From positions 1 to 14,201 of the forward strand of contig CAZXFG010000018.1 of the NCBI GenBank assembly GCA_964640515.1: a stretch of 14,201 bases of DNA, written 5' to 3'. The translations under genes were made by a program, and so were the position numbers. Under the pieces are notes generated by a model that had not been told where the DNA came from, made no database searches, and saw only the letters and a program-made list of their open reading frames with translations. The stretch is from CAZXFG01 sp964640515 (GTDB lineage Bacteria; Patescibacteriota; Patescibacteriia; Magasanikbacterales; GWA2-37-8). Within the stretch, counting starts at the first letter, position 1. Every line of letters starts with the position of its first letter. Shown piece by piece: positions 7,211 to 14,054 of this stretch.

Positions 7211-8242
7211 TTAAAATTTAATATTTTTTACAATTTCCTCGGCTTCCACTCCCAAACCCGGATATTCCAAATATTGAAACGGCGCGGAAATTTCCGGCGC
7301 CAATTCATCGCGCACGATTCTCGCCAATTGACCCAAACTGGATTCAACCATCACGATCTTTTTCACCTGTTTCCGACCGGCGACCTTATCCAATTGTTTT
7401 TTAGGAAAAGGACGCAAGGTAATGGGGCGGAACAAACCGACTTTTTTCCCCTGTCCGCGCAAAGTCTCTACCGCTTCTTTGGCTGAAGAAGCCACGATAC
7501 CGTGCGCGATAATCAAAATTTCCGCATCTTCCGTATGCAATTCTTCGGCCGCCGCCACATCCTCGGCTACAGCGTCAAAATCTTTTTGCGCTAAAAGCAC
7601 TTCGTTATAAAGTTCCTCCTCAAAAGTATAAATATTGGGCCAATGCACCACCTTGTCTTCCGGCACCAACTGATGAGCTGGAATATTTTCAATCTCGCTC
7701 ATTTTACCAAAATCCACCACGCTTCTAGTCTTCAAAGTGTAGCCATCGGTTAAAACCACGGCTGGAAAACGATAATGCCAGGCGTCATTAAATGCCTGGC
7801 GAGTCAATTCATACAGCTCTGTAACACTAGACGGCGAATAGACAAAACGCAAACCTTCTCCGTTTCCGCCATAACAAGCCAAAGTTACCTCCTGTTGAGA
7901 ATAAATCACCGTGCCCGAACTCGGTCCCCCGCGCTGACCGATAATCATTACAAAGGGCAGACGCATGGCCTCGGCCATGCTAAAACCGTCCTGCAATAAA
8001 ATATGCCCGGGCCCGGAAGAAACCGTAAAGGCCTTTTGCCCGGCCAACACTGCCCCGCAAACACCAAATCCGGCCGCGATTTCATCTTCGGTCTGTAAAT
8101 AGGGCTTGCCTGATTCAGCCCAACCGGAAAGAATCTCACAGGTAGGAGTAATGGGATAACCATACATCATTTCAGCGTCCGCCTCCCGGCAAGCGCGCAC
8201 CACCACTTCAGCTCCGGTTAAAAAAGGTTTATCAATTTTCAT
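7211..8242 (-). CDS. 2-oxoacid:ferredoxin oxidoreductase, alpha subunit
   Basis: The protein has 343 residues. LTGAEVVVRACREADAEMMYGYPITP contains the YPITP motif (29-33) of domain I, followed by EDEIAAGFGVCGAVLAGQKAFTVSSGPG and IIGQRGGPSSGT, which line the active site in this superfamily. From about residue 235, EILIIAHGIVASSAKEAVETLRGQGKKVGLFRPITLRPFP is the domain II transketolase C-like fold. The length and split gene order (alpha, beta, gamma) match the VorA/KorA type. There is no ferredoxin-like delta subunit in the window, so electrons from the beta cluster must pass to an external ferredoxin. Its start overlaps the end of the HAD-GlmU gene by 11 nt. Confidence 0.92.
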   Translation of the reverse strand: MKIDKPFLTGAEVVVRACREADAEMMYGYPITPTCEILSGWAESGKPYLQTEDEIAAGFGVCGAVLAGQKAFTVSSGPGHILLQDGFSMAEAMRLPFVMIIGQRGGPSSGTVIYSQQEVTLACYGGNGEGLRFVYSPSSVTELYELTRQAFNDAWHYRFPAVVLTDGYTLKTRSVVDFGKMSEIENIPAHQLVPEDKVVHWPNIYTFEEELYNEVLLAQKDFDAVAEDVAAAEELHTEDAEILIIAHGIVASSAKEAVETLRGQGKKVGLFRPITLRPFPKKQLDKVAGRKQVKKIVMVESSLGQLARIVRDELAPEISAPFQYLEYPGLGVEAEEIVKNIKF

Positions 8243-9635
8243 AAGAAAATATCTGGTTAGCTATTTGCAAATTTTCTAAAGTATTGATTCCCACCGCTTC
8301 TTTAGGTTCGATTTCAACCGATGACATATTCACTTTTTGTTCAAAAGCCAGCTTCACCAAATCGGTTAAATAATATTCTTCTTGCGCGTTATTATTTTTT
8401 AATCTTTTCAAATTTTCCCACAGCCAACCGGCTTGGAAACAGAAATATCCCGGATTCACTTCTTTTATTTTTAACTGCTCCGGCGTAGCGTCCTTTTTTT
8501 CTATAATCTCGATAATTTCTCCGCTCTTCCCTCGGATGATCCGGCCATACTCAAATAAATTTTTCCGCCACTCGTCAAAATTCATAACTTCGGTAGTCAT
8601 TAAAGTCAGCACATCATTATTTTCTAAATGTTGACCGACCAATCTCTCTATGGACGCGCCGGTGATAAACGGCATATCTCCATAAAGCACCACGACATGA
8701 TCAACTTTGTCTCTAAGGACATTCTCCGTTACCGCTACGGCTTGCCCGGTTCCCAACTGATTTTCCTGTACCACATAATTAACTCGCGGCCCTAAATATT
8801 TTTGGACGGAATCATCTTCCCCGCACACCACTACCACCGGTCTCTCCGGCCAACCCAATTTTTCCACCGCGCGCGCCACATAATCCACTAATGGCCGGCC
8901 GCGTAATTCATGCATCACTTTTAATTTGTCGCTTTTCATTCGCGTACCTTTGCCGGCCGCCAAAATCACCGTTCCAATTCTATTTTTTGATTCCACCAAT
9001 TCGCTAAAATCAGAAAAAACTTTAATCCGCCGCCTCATTTCCTCGTCCATACCAACCAACTCCTCCGTGGCTTTGGCGCTACGCCAACCGGCTGATAATC
9101 CGGGGAAACGCGCCAGAGCCGCTTTGATTTCGCTCAATTTATCGTTGAACAACATGACCCCAACGCCGTTCCCGGACCCGACAATCGCCGATAATTCTTC
9201 CAATTTACCTTCTCGTTCATCCTCGGTAGGTATGATACTGTGAAAAAATTCATCCAAACCAAACAAAATGACCTTCTCCTTTTGCCAGCTGTCGGCCCCA
9301 AAAGTCAATAAGCGCATTTCGGTCTTATGTTCACGCCCCCGGGACAAAAAATCCTTGGCATCGGGAAAAAATAACTCTGCTCTCCTTTCTAAAATCGCTT
9401 GCTCCATGCGGCGCTTAATCTCATCTCCCCCTTGGCCGGTCGCCTCGCTCAATTCTTGAGCAAACTTTTCTAAAGTAAAACCGTTGTCCCGCGCCCTTTT
9501 ATAAATCTCCAGCGTCGCCTCGTCTCTGATTCCCAATTCATTGGCTATGCCAAACAAAATAATCTTAATCCCGCGCGTATCTATAATGGTATCATCCAAA
9601 TCAAAAACTAAAATTTTATCAAACAGATCTTTCAT
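8232..9635 (-). CDS. HAD phosphatase-like domain fused to a GlmU-type uridylyltransferase
   Basis: I start at the ATG at 9635 (467 residues); an upstream extension would lie inside the regulator gene and has no domain. Residues 1 to about 212 are a HAD-type domain: DLDDT at 12-16 (nucleophile D12, acid D14), TFG at 111-113 for motif II, a Lys-rich stretch near 119-121, and FNDK at 163-166, where the usual paired Asp is changed to Asn-Asp. Residues 218-467 match the pyrophosphorylase domain of GlmU: LAAGKGTRM (225-233), K239, NQLGTGQA (292-299), LYGD with D320, EYGRIIR, KKDATPEQ, NAQEEYYLTD (416-425). This domain joins GlcNAc-1-P and UTP to UDP-GlcNAc. The left-handed beta-helix acetyltransferase domain of normal GlmU is missing. 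HAD substrate unknown. Confidence 0.88.
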   Translation of the reverse strand: MKDLFDKILVFDLDDTIIDTRGIKIILFGIANELGIRDEATLEIYKRARDNGFTLEKFAQELSEATGQGGDEIKRRMEQAILERRAELFFPDAKDFLSRGREHKTEMRLLTFGADSWQKEKVILFGLDEFFHSIIPTEDEREGKLEELSAIVGSGNGVGVMLFNDKLSEIKAALARFPGLSAGWRSAKATEELVGMDEEMRRRIKVFSDFSELVESKNRIGTVILAAGKGTRMKSDKLKVMHELRGRPLVDYVARAVEKLGWPERPVVVVCGEDDSVQKYLGPRVNYVVQENQLGTGQAVAVTENVLRDKVDHVVVLYGDMPFITGASIERLVGQHLENNDVLTLMTTEVMNFDEWRKNLFEYGRIIRGKSGEIIEIIEKKDATPEQLKIKEVNPGYFCFQAGWLWENLKRLKNNNAQEEYYLTDLVKLAFEQKVNMSSVEIEPKEAVGINTLENLQIANQIFSYEN

Positions 9636-9639
9636 GTGT

Positions 9640-10374
9640 TTAGAGTTTACTCCATAAATCGTCAAAAATGGTTTTTTGCGTTTGATAAACGCCTTCGTTT
9701 TCAATGACCACCCCCACCGGCTCGTTCTTGGCGTCCAAAGAGATATAAGCGGTCTTACCGGGATAAATAATGATGTAGGTGGGTGTTTTAATTTTCTTGT
9801 CCAACCACTTTCGCTCATCAAGTCCGCGCAATTCTCCGCCGCCGCCAATCGCGATTACTTTCACCGCGATGCCCTTGGCCACTCGCGCGTCGCTAAAACT
9901 TTCAAAACGCCGATATAAATGCTCGCGGACGCCGGACACGGAATAACTGTAAAATTCTTTTTCTTCGCTATCTTCGCAAGTGGACAGAACATCTTCCAGA
10001 ATATGATTGATCTCGTCTTTCTCAAAATATTTAGCCACCGGCCGTTGCCCGCCTTTATTATGGATGGATTTCAATTCCGGAATGATGGTGGATAATTTTT
10101 TGCTGGTATCGCACAATTCGCCCTCCCGACGATTTAACATATCCTGAAGGCATTCCGGATCTTCAGCCACAAAAAACTGTTTGGCGTCTTTTTCATAAAA
10201 ATCCACCAACCTCTGCTCCTGCAACCATTTCAAATTTTCATAAACCGTGCCACGGTTCAATTCAGCTATTTTCGCCAATTGGCGCACTGAAGCGGGGCCC
10301 AAACGCAACAAAGCCAAATAGATTAGGGCCGATTTGTCAGAAAATCCTAGTTTTTTTAGAATATTAATATCCAC
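9640..10374 (-). CDS. TrmB-family transcriptional regulator
   Basis: The protein has 244 residues. Residues 1-72 form a winged helix-turn-helix of the TrmB type (KLGFSDKSALIYLALLRLGPASVRQLAK, then NRGTVYENLKWLQEQRLV). A charged helix (about 75-105) probably makes the dimer, and the remaining 140 residues form a mixed alpha/beta domain that could bind a ligand. TrmB proteins, common in archaea and also found in CPR bacteria, usually bind sugars and repress or activate transport and sugar genes. The start codon is GTG at 10374; the overlapping ATG at 10376 is out of frame. As first gene of the amino-sugar operon, just after a promoter with a repeated GTATAT motif, it is probably autoregulated. 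Confidence 0.87.
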   Translation of the reverse strand: MDINILKKLGFSDKSALIYLALLRLGPASVRQLAKIAELNRGTVYENLKWLQEQRLVDFYEKDAKQFFVAEDPECLQDMLNRREGELCDTSKKLSTIIPELKSIHNKGGQRPVAKYFEKDEINHILEDVLSTCEDSEEKEFYSYSVSGVREHLYRRFESFSDARVAKGIAVKVIAIGGGGELRGLDERKWLDKKIKTPTYIIIYPGKTAYISLDAKNEPVGVVIENEGVYQTQKTIFDDLWSKL

Positions 10375-10403
10375 ATCTTTTATTATTCTTGGCTAGATAG
10401 AGC

Positions 10404-10419
10404 GTATATTGCAGTATAT
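10404..10419 (-). promoter_or_regulatory. Possible operator: paired GTATAT half-sites
   Basis: On the + strand the 16 bases GTATAT-TGCA-GTATAT form two identical hexamers whose starts are exactly 10 bp apart, one helical turn. They cover the -10 box and the expected start of transcription of the TrmB operon. This is where a repressor would act, and the first gene encodes a DNA-binding protein. The motif is seen; its role as an operator is inference. Confidence 0.35.
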
Positions 10420-10440
10420 CATAAACAAAAAAGCTGTCAA
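10413..10440 (-). promoter_or_regulatory. Sigma70-like promoter of the TrmB-GlmU-GlmS operon
   Basis: On the minus strand a perfect -35 TTGACA (10440-10435) is followed after 16 bp by -10 TATACT (10418-10413). The predicted start is near 10406, about 32 nt before the GTG start of the regulator. The -35 box lies partly in the right arm of the terminator at 10431-10457. Confidence 0.75.
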
Positions 10441-10457
10441 TTTTTCTCTGACAGCTT
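10431..10457 (-). terminator. Rho-independent terminator after the phosphoribosyltransferase gene
   Basis: A 9-bp perfect stem AAGCTGTCA / TGACAGCTT with a 9-nt loop is followed on the minus strand by a run of six T's (which includes the last two stem bases). It begins 32 nt after the stop of the phosphoribosyltransferase gene and ends that unit before the TrmB operon. Confidence 0.8.
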
Positions 10458-10488
10458 GTGGATATCTTGCCTACTTTTGGCTCTATTA

Positions 10489-11037
10489 TCACGATTTTCT
10501 GGGTAGCTGGCAGGCGCGCGGGTCCAAAACATTGTTCCGTAAATCTTTCCAGGGGTACAAAGGCCATTCTTTTATCTCCCGGCCGGCATAGTCTGGTCGA
10601 AATTCAGCCCAAGGCTGTTTGTATAAAACCGCGTAACGCACCTCTTTAGGATTTTTTATCTCCATATAAGCTTTGACTAGTTTCAGAGTTGAACCTGAAA
10701 CCACCATTTCATCCACCACCAACACCTTTAAGCCCTGTACATCTTTGGTTAATTCTTGAGTGATGGTTGGCCGATCAAATAGCTCTTGGTCTTGGCCGTC
10801 TTTTTGCACTTTGGAAAAATCAACTTTAATCACATACAATTGCTTGTTGCCTAAGGTGTAAGCAATCAAAGAGGCCGGAATCAATCCGGAACGCGCTATG
10901 GAAACAATTATATCCGGATCAAAGCCATCGCTTTTCATGCAATCAATAATGTGCAAAGTGTCTTTTTCCACATCCTCCCAACTCAATCGCACTATCCCCT
11001 CACTTTTTTCGTAAAATTTTTGCGCCAATGCAGTCAT
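10489..11037 (-). CDS. Phosphoribosyltransferase, hypoxanthine/xanthine type (COG2236-like)
   Basis: The protein has 182 residues. The PRPP-binding loop is VLVVDEMVVSGSTL (105-118) with the acidic pair replaced by DE. Upstream, DIIVSIARSGLIPA (42-55) is the conserved strand and PPi loop of type I phosphoribosyltransferases. EWPLYPW (157-163) near the end matches the aromatic base-binding hood of xanthine/hypoxanthine enzymes. It probably salvages a purine base to its nucleotide in the cytoplasm; the exact base is not decided. It ends in a clear terminator. Its upstream gap of 126 nt holds the inverted-repeat element, and I see no strong promoter there, so it may be read from the aldolase gene. 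Confidence 0.85.
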   Translation of the reverse strand: MTALAQKFYEKSEGIVRLSWEDVEKDTLHIIDCMKSDGFDPDIIVSIARSGLIPASLIAYTLGNKQLYVIKVDFSKVQKDGQDQELFDRPTITQELTKDVQGLKVLVVDEMVVSGSTLKLVKAYMEIKNPKEVRYAVLYKQPWAEFRPDYAGREIKEWPLYPWKDLRNNVLDPRACQLPRKS

Positions 11038-11069
11038 AATAAAATATCAAACTAAAATAATATATGCGT

Positions 11070-11151
11070 TTGGTAATTTTCTCGCTTTCCTCGCTCGCGA
11101 GAGCTCGGGGATGTCCGCTTTGGCAGCCATAACCCGCTCGGAAAATACCAG
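11070..11151. mobile_element. Candidate 82-bp MITE-like element with flanking 6-bp direct repeat
   Basis: The gap between aldolase and phosphoribosyltransferase holds imperfect terminal inverted repeats, TGGTAATTTTC on the left (11071-11081) and GAAAATACCA on the right (11141-11150), with one extra base on the left. The element is flanked on both sides by the direct repeat ATGCGT (11064-11069 and 11152-11157), as a target-site duplication would be. The inside is GC-richer than the flanks and holds a small hairpin, GCTC-GCGA-GAGC (11093-11104). No protein is encoded. The alternative is a chance-imperfect hairpin of the transcript. Confidence 0.4.
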
Positions 11152-11163
11152 ATGCGTAAATTT

Positions 11164-12162
11164 TTATTTCAATTGTCCCTTAGAAGCTGAACTGGCCGAC
11201 TTAGCGCAAGATATAAATTCTTGTTGCGCTGCCAAAATATTTTCTTCTTTACCTGCCCATATTTTCAATGCCGTATTCTGCAATGCCCGTCCATAAGAAA
11301 AACTTAATTTCCACGGCGCATCGTGGGCGGCTTTATTTATGGCATTTAAATTCTCAAACGCTTCTTTTCCACTCTGTCCGCCGGATAAAAATACTATACC
11401 CGGCACTTCTGCAGGCACGGCAGAATTCAAACATTTTAAGGTATTTTCGGCCACTTGTCCAGCTTCCGCTTTTTCCCCTTCTAAACTATAGATAACCATA
11501 TTGGGCTTCAAAAGCATGCCGGAAAAATCTATTTTTTCTGCCTTTAATTCAACAAATATCGCAGCTAAAACTTTTACTGTAGCCTCATAACATTGCTTAA
11601 TAGTATGACTGCCATCCATCAATACCTCTGGCTCAACAATTGGTACCAGATTATTCTTTTGGCACAATTGGGTGTATTTAGCCAGAGCTTGCGCGTTTAA
11701 TTTTATGCATTTTTCAGTGGGCAAGCCGTCGCCAACTGTAAAAATAGCTCGCCATTTGGCAAAACGCGCTCCCAAAGAATAATACTCTTTCAACCTAGCG
11801 TCCAACCCATCCAGACCAACGGTAATTTTTTCCACTGAAGACCCGTCCATATCTTTTACGCCTTGGTCTACTTTAATCCCCGGAACGACTCCCTTATCAT
11901 TCAATAATTTTATAAAAGATACGCCCGCGCGAGTGGTTTGGCGAATGGTTTCATCAAACATGATCACCCCGCTGATATATTTTTCCATGTCTGGAGCGGT
12001 AAATAAAAGTTCGCGATAAGCTTGGCGATTAGCTTCAGTATTTTCAATTTGAACAGTCTCTAGTCTCTTGGCGATAGTGCCGGCGCTTTCGTCGGCGGCC
12101 AAAATTCCTTTCCCGTCCATAACCAATGATTTAGCCACGGCTGATATTGATAAATTATCCAT
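11164..12162 (-). CDS. Fructose-bisphosphate aldolase, class I (animal/plant type)
   Basis: The protein has 332 residues from the ATG at 12162; a longer frame would need a TTG at 12186 and adds only 8 unsupported residues. Class I motifs are all present: GKGILAADES (17-26), VPGIKVDQG (93-101), KWRAI (136-140), VEPEVLMDG (176-184) and LLKPNMV (217-223), where Lys219 is the Schiff-base lysine (K229 in muscle aldolase). It cleaves fructose-1,6-bisphosphate into dihydroxyacetone phosphate and glyceraldehyde-3-phosphate, or runs in reverse for gluconeogenesis. The C-terminal Tyr of animal enzymes is absent. It follows the HD gene by 25 nt. Confidence 0.95.
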   Translation of the reverse strand: MDNLSISAVAKSLVMDGKGILAADESAGTIAKRLETVQIENTEANRQAYRELLFTAPDMEKYISGVIMFDETIRQTTRAGVSFIKLLNDKGVVPGIKVDQGVKDMDGSSVEKITVGLDGLDARLKEYYSLGARFAKWRAIFTVGDGLPTEKCIKLNAQALAKYTQLCQKNNLVPIVEPEVLMDGSHTIKQCYEATVKVLAAIFVELKAEKIDFSGMLLKPNMVIYSLEGEKAEAGQVAENTLKCLNSAVPAEVPGIVFLSGGQSGKEAFENLNAINKAAHDAPWKLSFSYGRALQNTALKIWAGKEENILAAQQEFISCAKSASSASKGQLK

Positions 12163-12187
12163 AATATTACGGAAAATAAAAAACAAT

Positions 12188-12841
12188 TTACTTTTCGCCC
12201 CTCCACTCGGCTAAAAATTCTTCAATAAAAGATTCCAGATACTTCGCCCGCTTCTCCGCTATCTGCCGGGCTGTTTTAGTATTCATCATCTTGGGAAGTT
12301 TCAAAGCTTTTTCATAAAAATAATTAAAACTGGTGCCTTCCGTTTTTTTCTCTTGATAGTCGCGAGCCGTGAACCTAACACGGCGATGAACGCTTGGATC
12401 ATATAGCACTCTCTTAATGCGTCCGCCCGTGGCAAAAACCCGCGCGATTCCTAAAGCCCCTAACGCATCCAACCAATCAGCGTCTTGAACAATTTTGCCT
12501 TCCAGAGTGGAAGCGGGCTTAGTCATATCGCCATGGTAATGAAGTTCGTTGGCTATCTTAATAATTTTTTCTTGCAGATCTTCTTCAATTTCCAGCACAT
12601 CCATCATGCCATGCAATATCAAAGAACCTTTCTTTTCATCAAATTCATATAAATGGTTATCTCCCAAATCGTGCATTAGAGAAGCCAACTCAATCAGTTC
12701 TAAATCCCCGCCCTCTTCCACCTGCAAACGCCGGCTCATTTTCCATACTCTTACCACATGATGCCAATCATGCCCGGTGGCCTCTCCTGAAAGCTGTAAT
12801 TTTACATATTCCGCGGCTCTTTTTATCAAGTCTGAAGTCAT
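12188..12841 (-). CDS. HD-domain phosphohydrolase (YedJ-like)
   Basis: The protein has 217 residues. HD metal ligands are visible as GHDWHHVVRVW (H24, H27/H28), MHDLGD with H57 and D58, and QDADWLDALGALG with D120. The order and the DAD(W/R)LDA(L/I)GA block match the YedJ-type HD family, whose members hydrolyse phosphate esters or nucleotides; the natural substrate is not established. It is the first gene of the aldolase unit and has its own promoter at 12877-12905. No Shine-Dalgarno is close enough to the ATG to count. Confidence 0.85.
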   Translation of the reverse strand: MTSDLIKRAAEYVKLQLSGEATGHDWHHVVRVWKMSRRLQVEEGGDLELIELASLMHDLGDNHLYEFDEKKGSLILHGMMDVLEIEEDLQEKIIKIANELHYHGDMTKPASTLEGKIVQDADWLDALGALGIARVFATGGRIKRVLYDPSVHRRVRFTARDYQEKKTEGTSFNYFYEKALKLPKMMNTKTARQIAEKRAKYLESFIEEFLAEWRGEK

Positions 12842-12876
12842 ATTTTCAAGTCAAAATTATCCCCTTATCTACCAAA

Positions 12877-12905
12877 ATTTTAACATGAAATAGACGGGTG
12901 GTCAA
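12877..12905 (-). promoter_or_regulatory. Sigma70-like promoter of the HD-aldolase unit
   Basis: On the minus strand TTGACC (12905-12900) is followed after exactly 17 bp by TAAAAT (12882-12877), each 5 of 6 to consensus. The start is expected near 12870, giving a leader of about 30 nt. The -35 box begins only 2 nt after the T-run of the 5S terminator. Confidence 0.7.
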
Positions 12906-12907
12906 TT

Positions 12908-12930
12908 AAAAAAGGACCATTGTCCTGGCG
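12908..12930 (-). terminator. Terminator at the end of the rRNA operon
   Basis: The 3' arm GACAATGGTCC pairs with GGACCATTGTC at 13030-13040, extending helix I of 5S rRNA beyond the mature ends, and is followed on the minus strand by a run of six T's (12913-12908). The same stem can serve 5S end processing and termination. Confidence 0.7.
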
Positions 12931-13035
12931 GCGGCCTACTTTTGCGCGAAGCGCTATCATCGGCGCTGAGGGGCTTAACTGCCGAGTTCGGGATGGGATC
13001 GGGTGTGACTCCCTCGCTCTTGCCACCAAGACAAT
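12919..13035 (-). rRNA. rrf: 5S ribosomal RNA
   Basis: The minus strand shows the 5S hallmarks: CTTGGTGGC near the 5' end, CACCCGATCCCATCCCGAAC in the loop B/helix III region, and CGCCGATGATAG then GTAGG before the 3' strand of helix I. Ends are set where helix I (ATTGTC with GACAAT) begins, so they are accurate to a few bases. At about 117 nt it has normal length. It follows the 23S gene by about 50 nt with no tRNA between. Confidence 0.93.
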
Positions 13036-13084
13036 GGTCCTTTTAATAAATTTTAGAGAGAACAAGCACAGCTTAGTGCTTTCA

Positions 13085-13362
<278 letters not shown>

Positions 13363-13476
13363 CAAATATGTTGCATTTTCAATCTTTTGATTGAAAAGGT
13401 GTGGATATTTCTACCACACTCTATGTGTCGCCACACAGTTCGGACTATATCTTTATTAGCCTAACCGGCTAAATGT

Positions 13477-14013
13477 TTAGCGTGTAGTCTCTGAGGATTC
13501 CAATTGGTTTAAAAGTTGTTCCTTTGTTTTCAATCGATATTTTCCACCAACATTCATGGTATAAGCAAGGTCTATGATTTTTTTAATCCCGTTTTTTTCA
13601 CGATGCTGTCCCGTCTGCATCATCTCTACAATCCGAGCAAACACCTGAAAACTATTTTGCTTAACCGAACGCAATGGATGCTTCCGAAAGAAAGGAATAA
13701 TTCTTTCAAGTAGCTCTTCACGATCGCGCACCACATATACGTAAGTAGTATCGCGACTGTTTTTACCATGATTTTGTTTTATATAACCGCAATCAAAGTA
13801 TGCTTTTATTTGCTCCAGAGTAGTTATTCTCAAGTAACTTTGATTGACATGAAATTCCGGAATTACTTTAATACCTTGTTTCATGTTTCGGTCAATGTAG
13901 AAAGCTATGTGGAATGTTCCCTCGCCTTCTACAAAACCAACAATATACCATGGATTAAGAGCCACAATTGGTCTTTCCTGCTGATTGTCTGCGCTCAACA
14001 CTTTTTTACTCAT
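13477..14013 (-). CDS. Intron-encoded LAGLIDADG homing endonuclease
   Basis: The protein has 178 residues with one LAGLIDADG motif, YIVGFVEGEGTF (23-34), where E31 is the expected metal-binding acid. The following IPEFHVNQSYLRITTLEQIKAYF and the strand YVYVVRDREELLERIIPFF keep the alpha-beta-beta-alpha pattern. KHPLRSVKQNSFQVFARIVEMM is the usual second half of such single-motif proteins. One motif means it should act as a homodimer, as I-CreI does, cutting intronless 23S genes near the insertion site so that the intron spreads. The last codons (E-T-T-R, stop) lie inside the conserved R block of the intron core. The gene appears intact, so recent mobility is plausible. Confidence 0.92.
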   Translation of the reverse strand: MSKKVLSADNQQERPIVALNPWYIVGFVEGEGTFHIAFYIDRNMKQGIKVIPEFHVNQSYLRITTLEQIKAYFDCGYIKQNHGKNSRDTTYVYVVRDREELLERIIPFFRKHPLRSVKQNSFQVFARIVEMMQTGQHREKNGIKKIIDLAYTMNVGGKYRLKTKEQLLNQLESSETTR

Positions 14014-14024
14014 AGTTTTTTGAT

Positions 14025-14054
14025 ATTATACCATAAGTAGTGTGAGATACTCAA
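14025..14054 (-). promoter_or_regulatory. Possible promoter for the homing-endonuclease gene inside the intron
   Basis: On the minus strand a perfect -10 TATAAT (14030-14025) lies 11 nt before the ATG, with TTGAGT (4 of 6 to the -35 consensus) 18 bp upstream. The transcript would have almost no leader. AT-rich intron sequence can yield such boxes by chance. Confidence 0.4.

Noticed and set aside
9636..9848. N-terminal extension of 71 residues on the HAD-GlmU protein
   Set aside because: It overlaps the C-terminal part of the TrmB regulator gene, has no recognisable domain, and the HAD motif begins only after the ATG at 9635.
10364..10567. 67-residue minus-strand frame across the terminator and promoter
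   Set aside because: It overlaps the end of the phosphoribosyltransferase gene in another frame and crosses a clear terminator and promoter.
13036..13084. tRNA gene between 23S and 5S
   Set aside because: The spacer is only about 50 nt and shows no cloverleaf.
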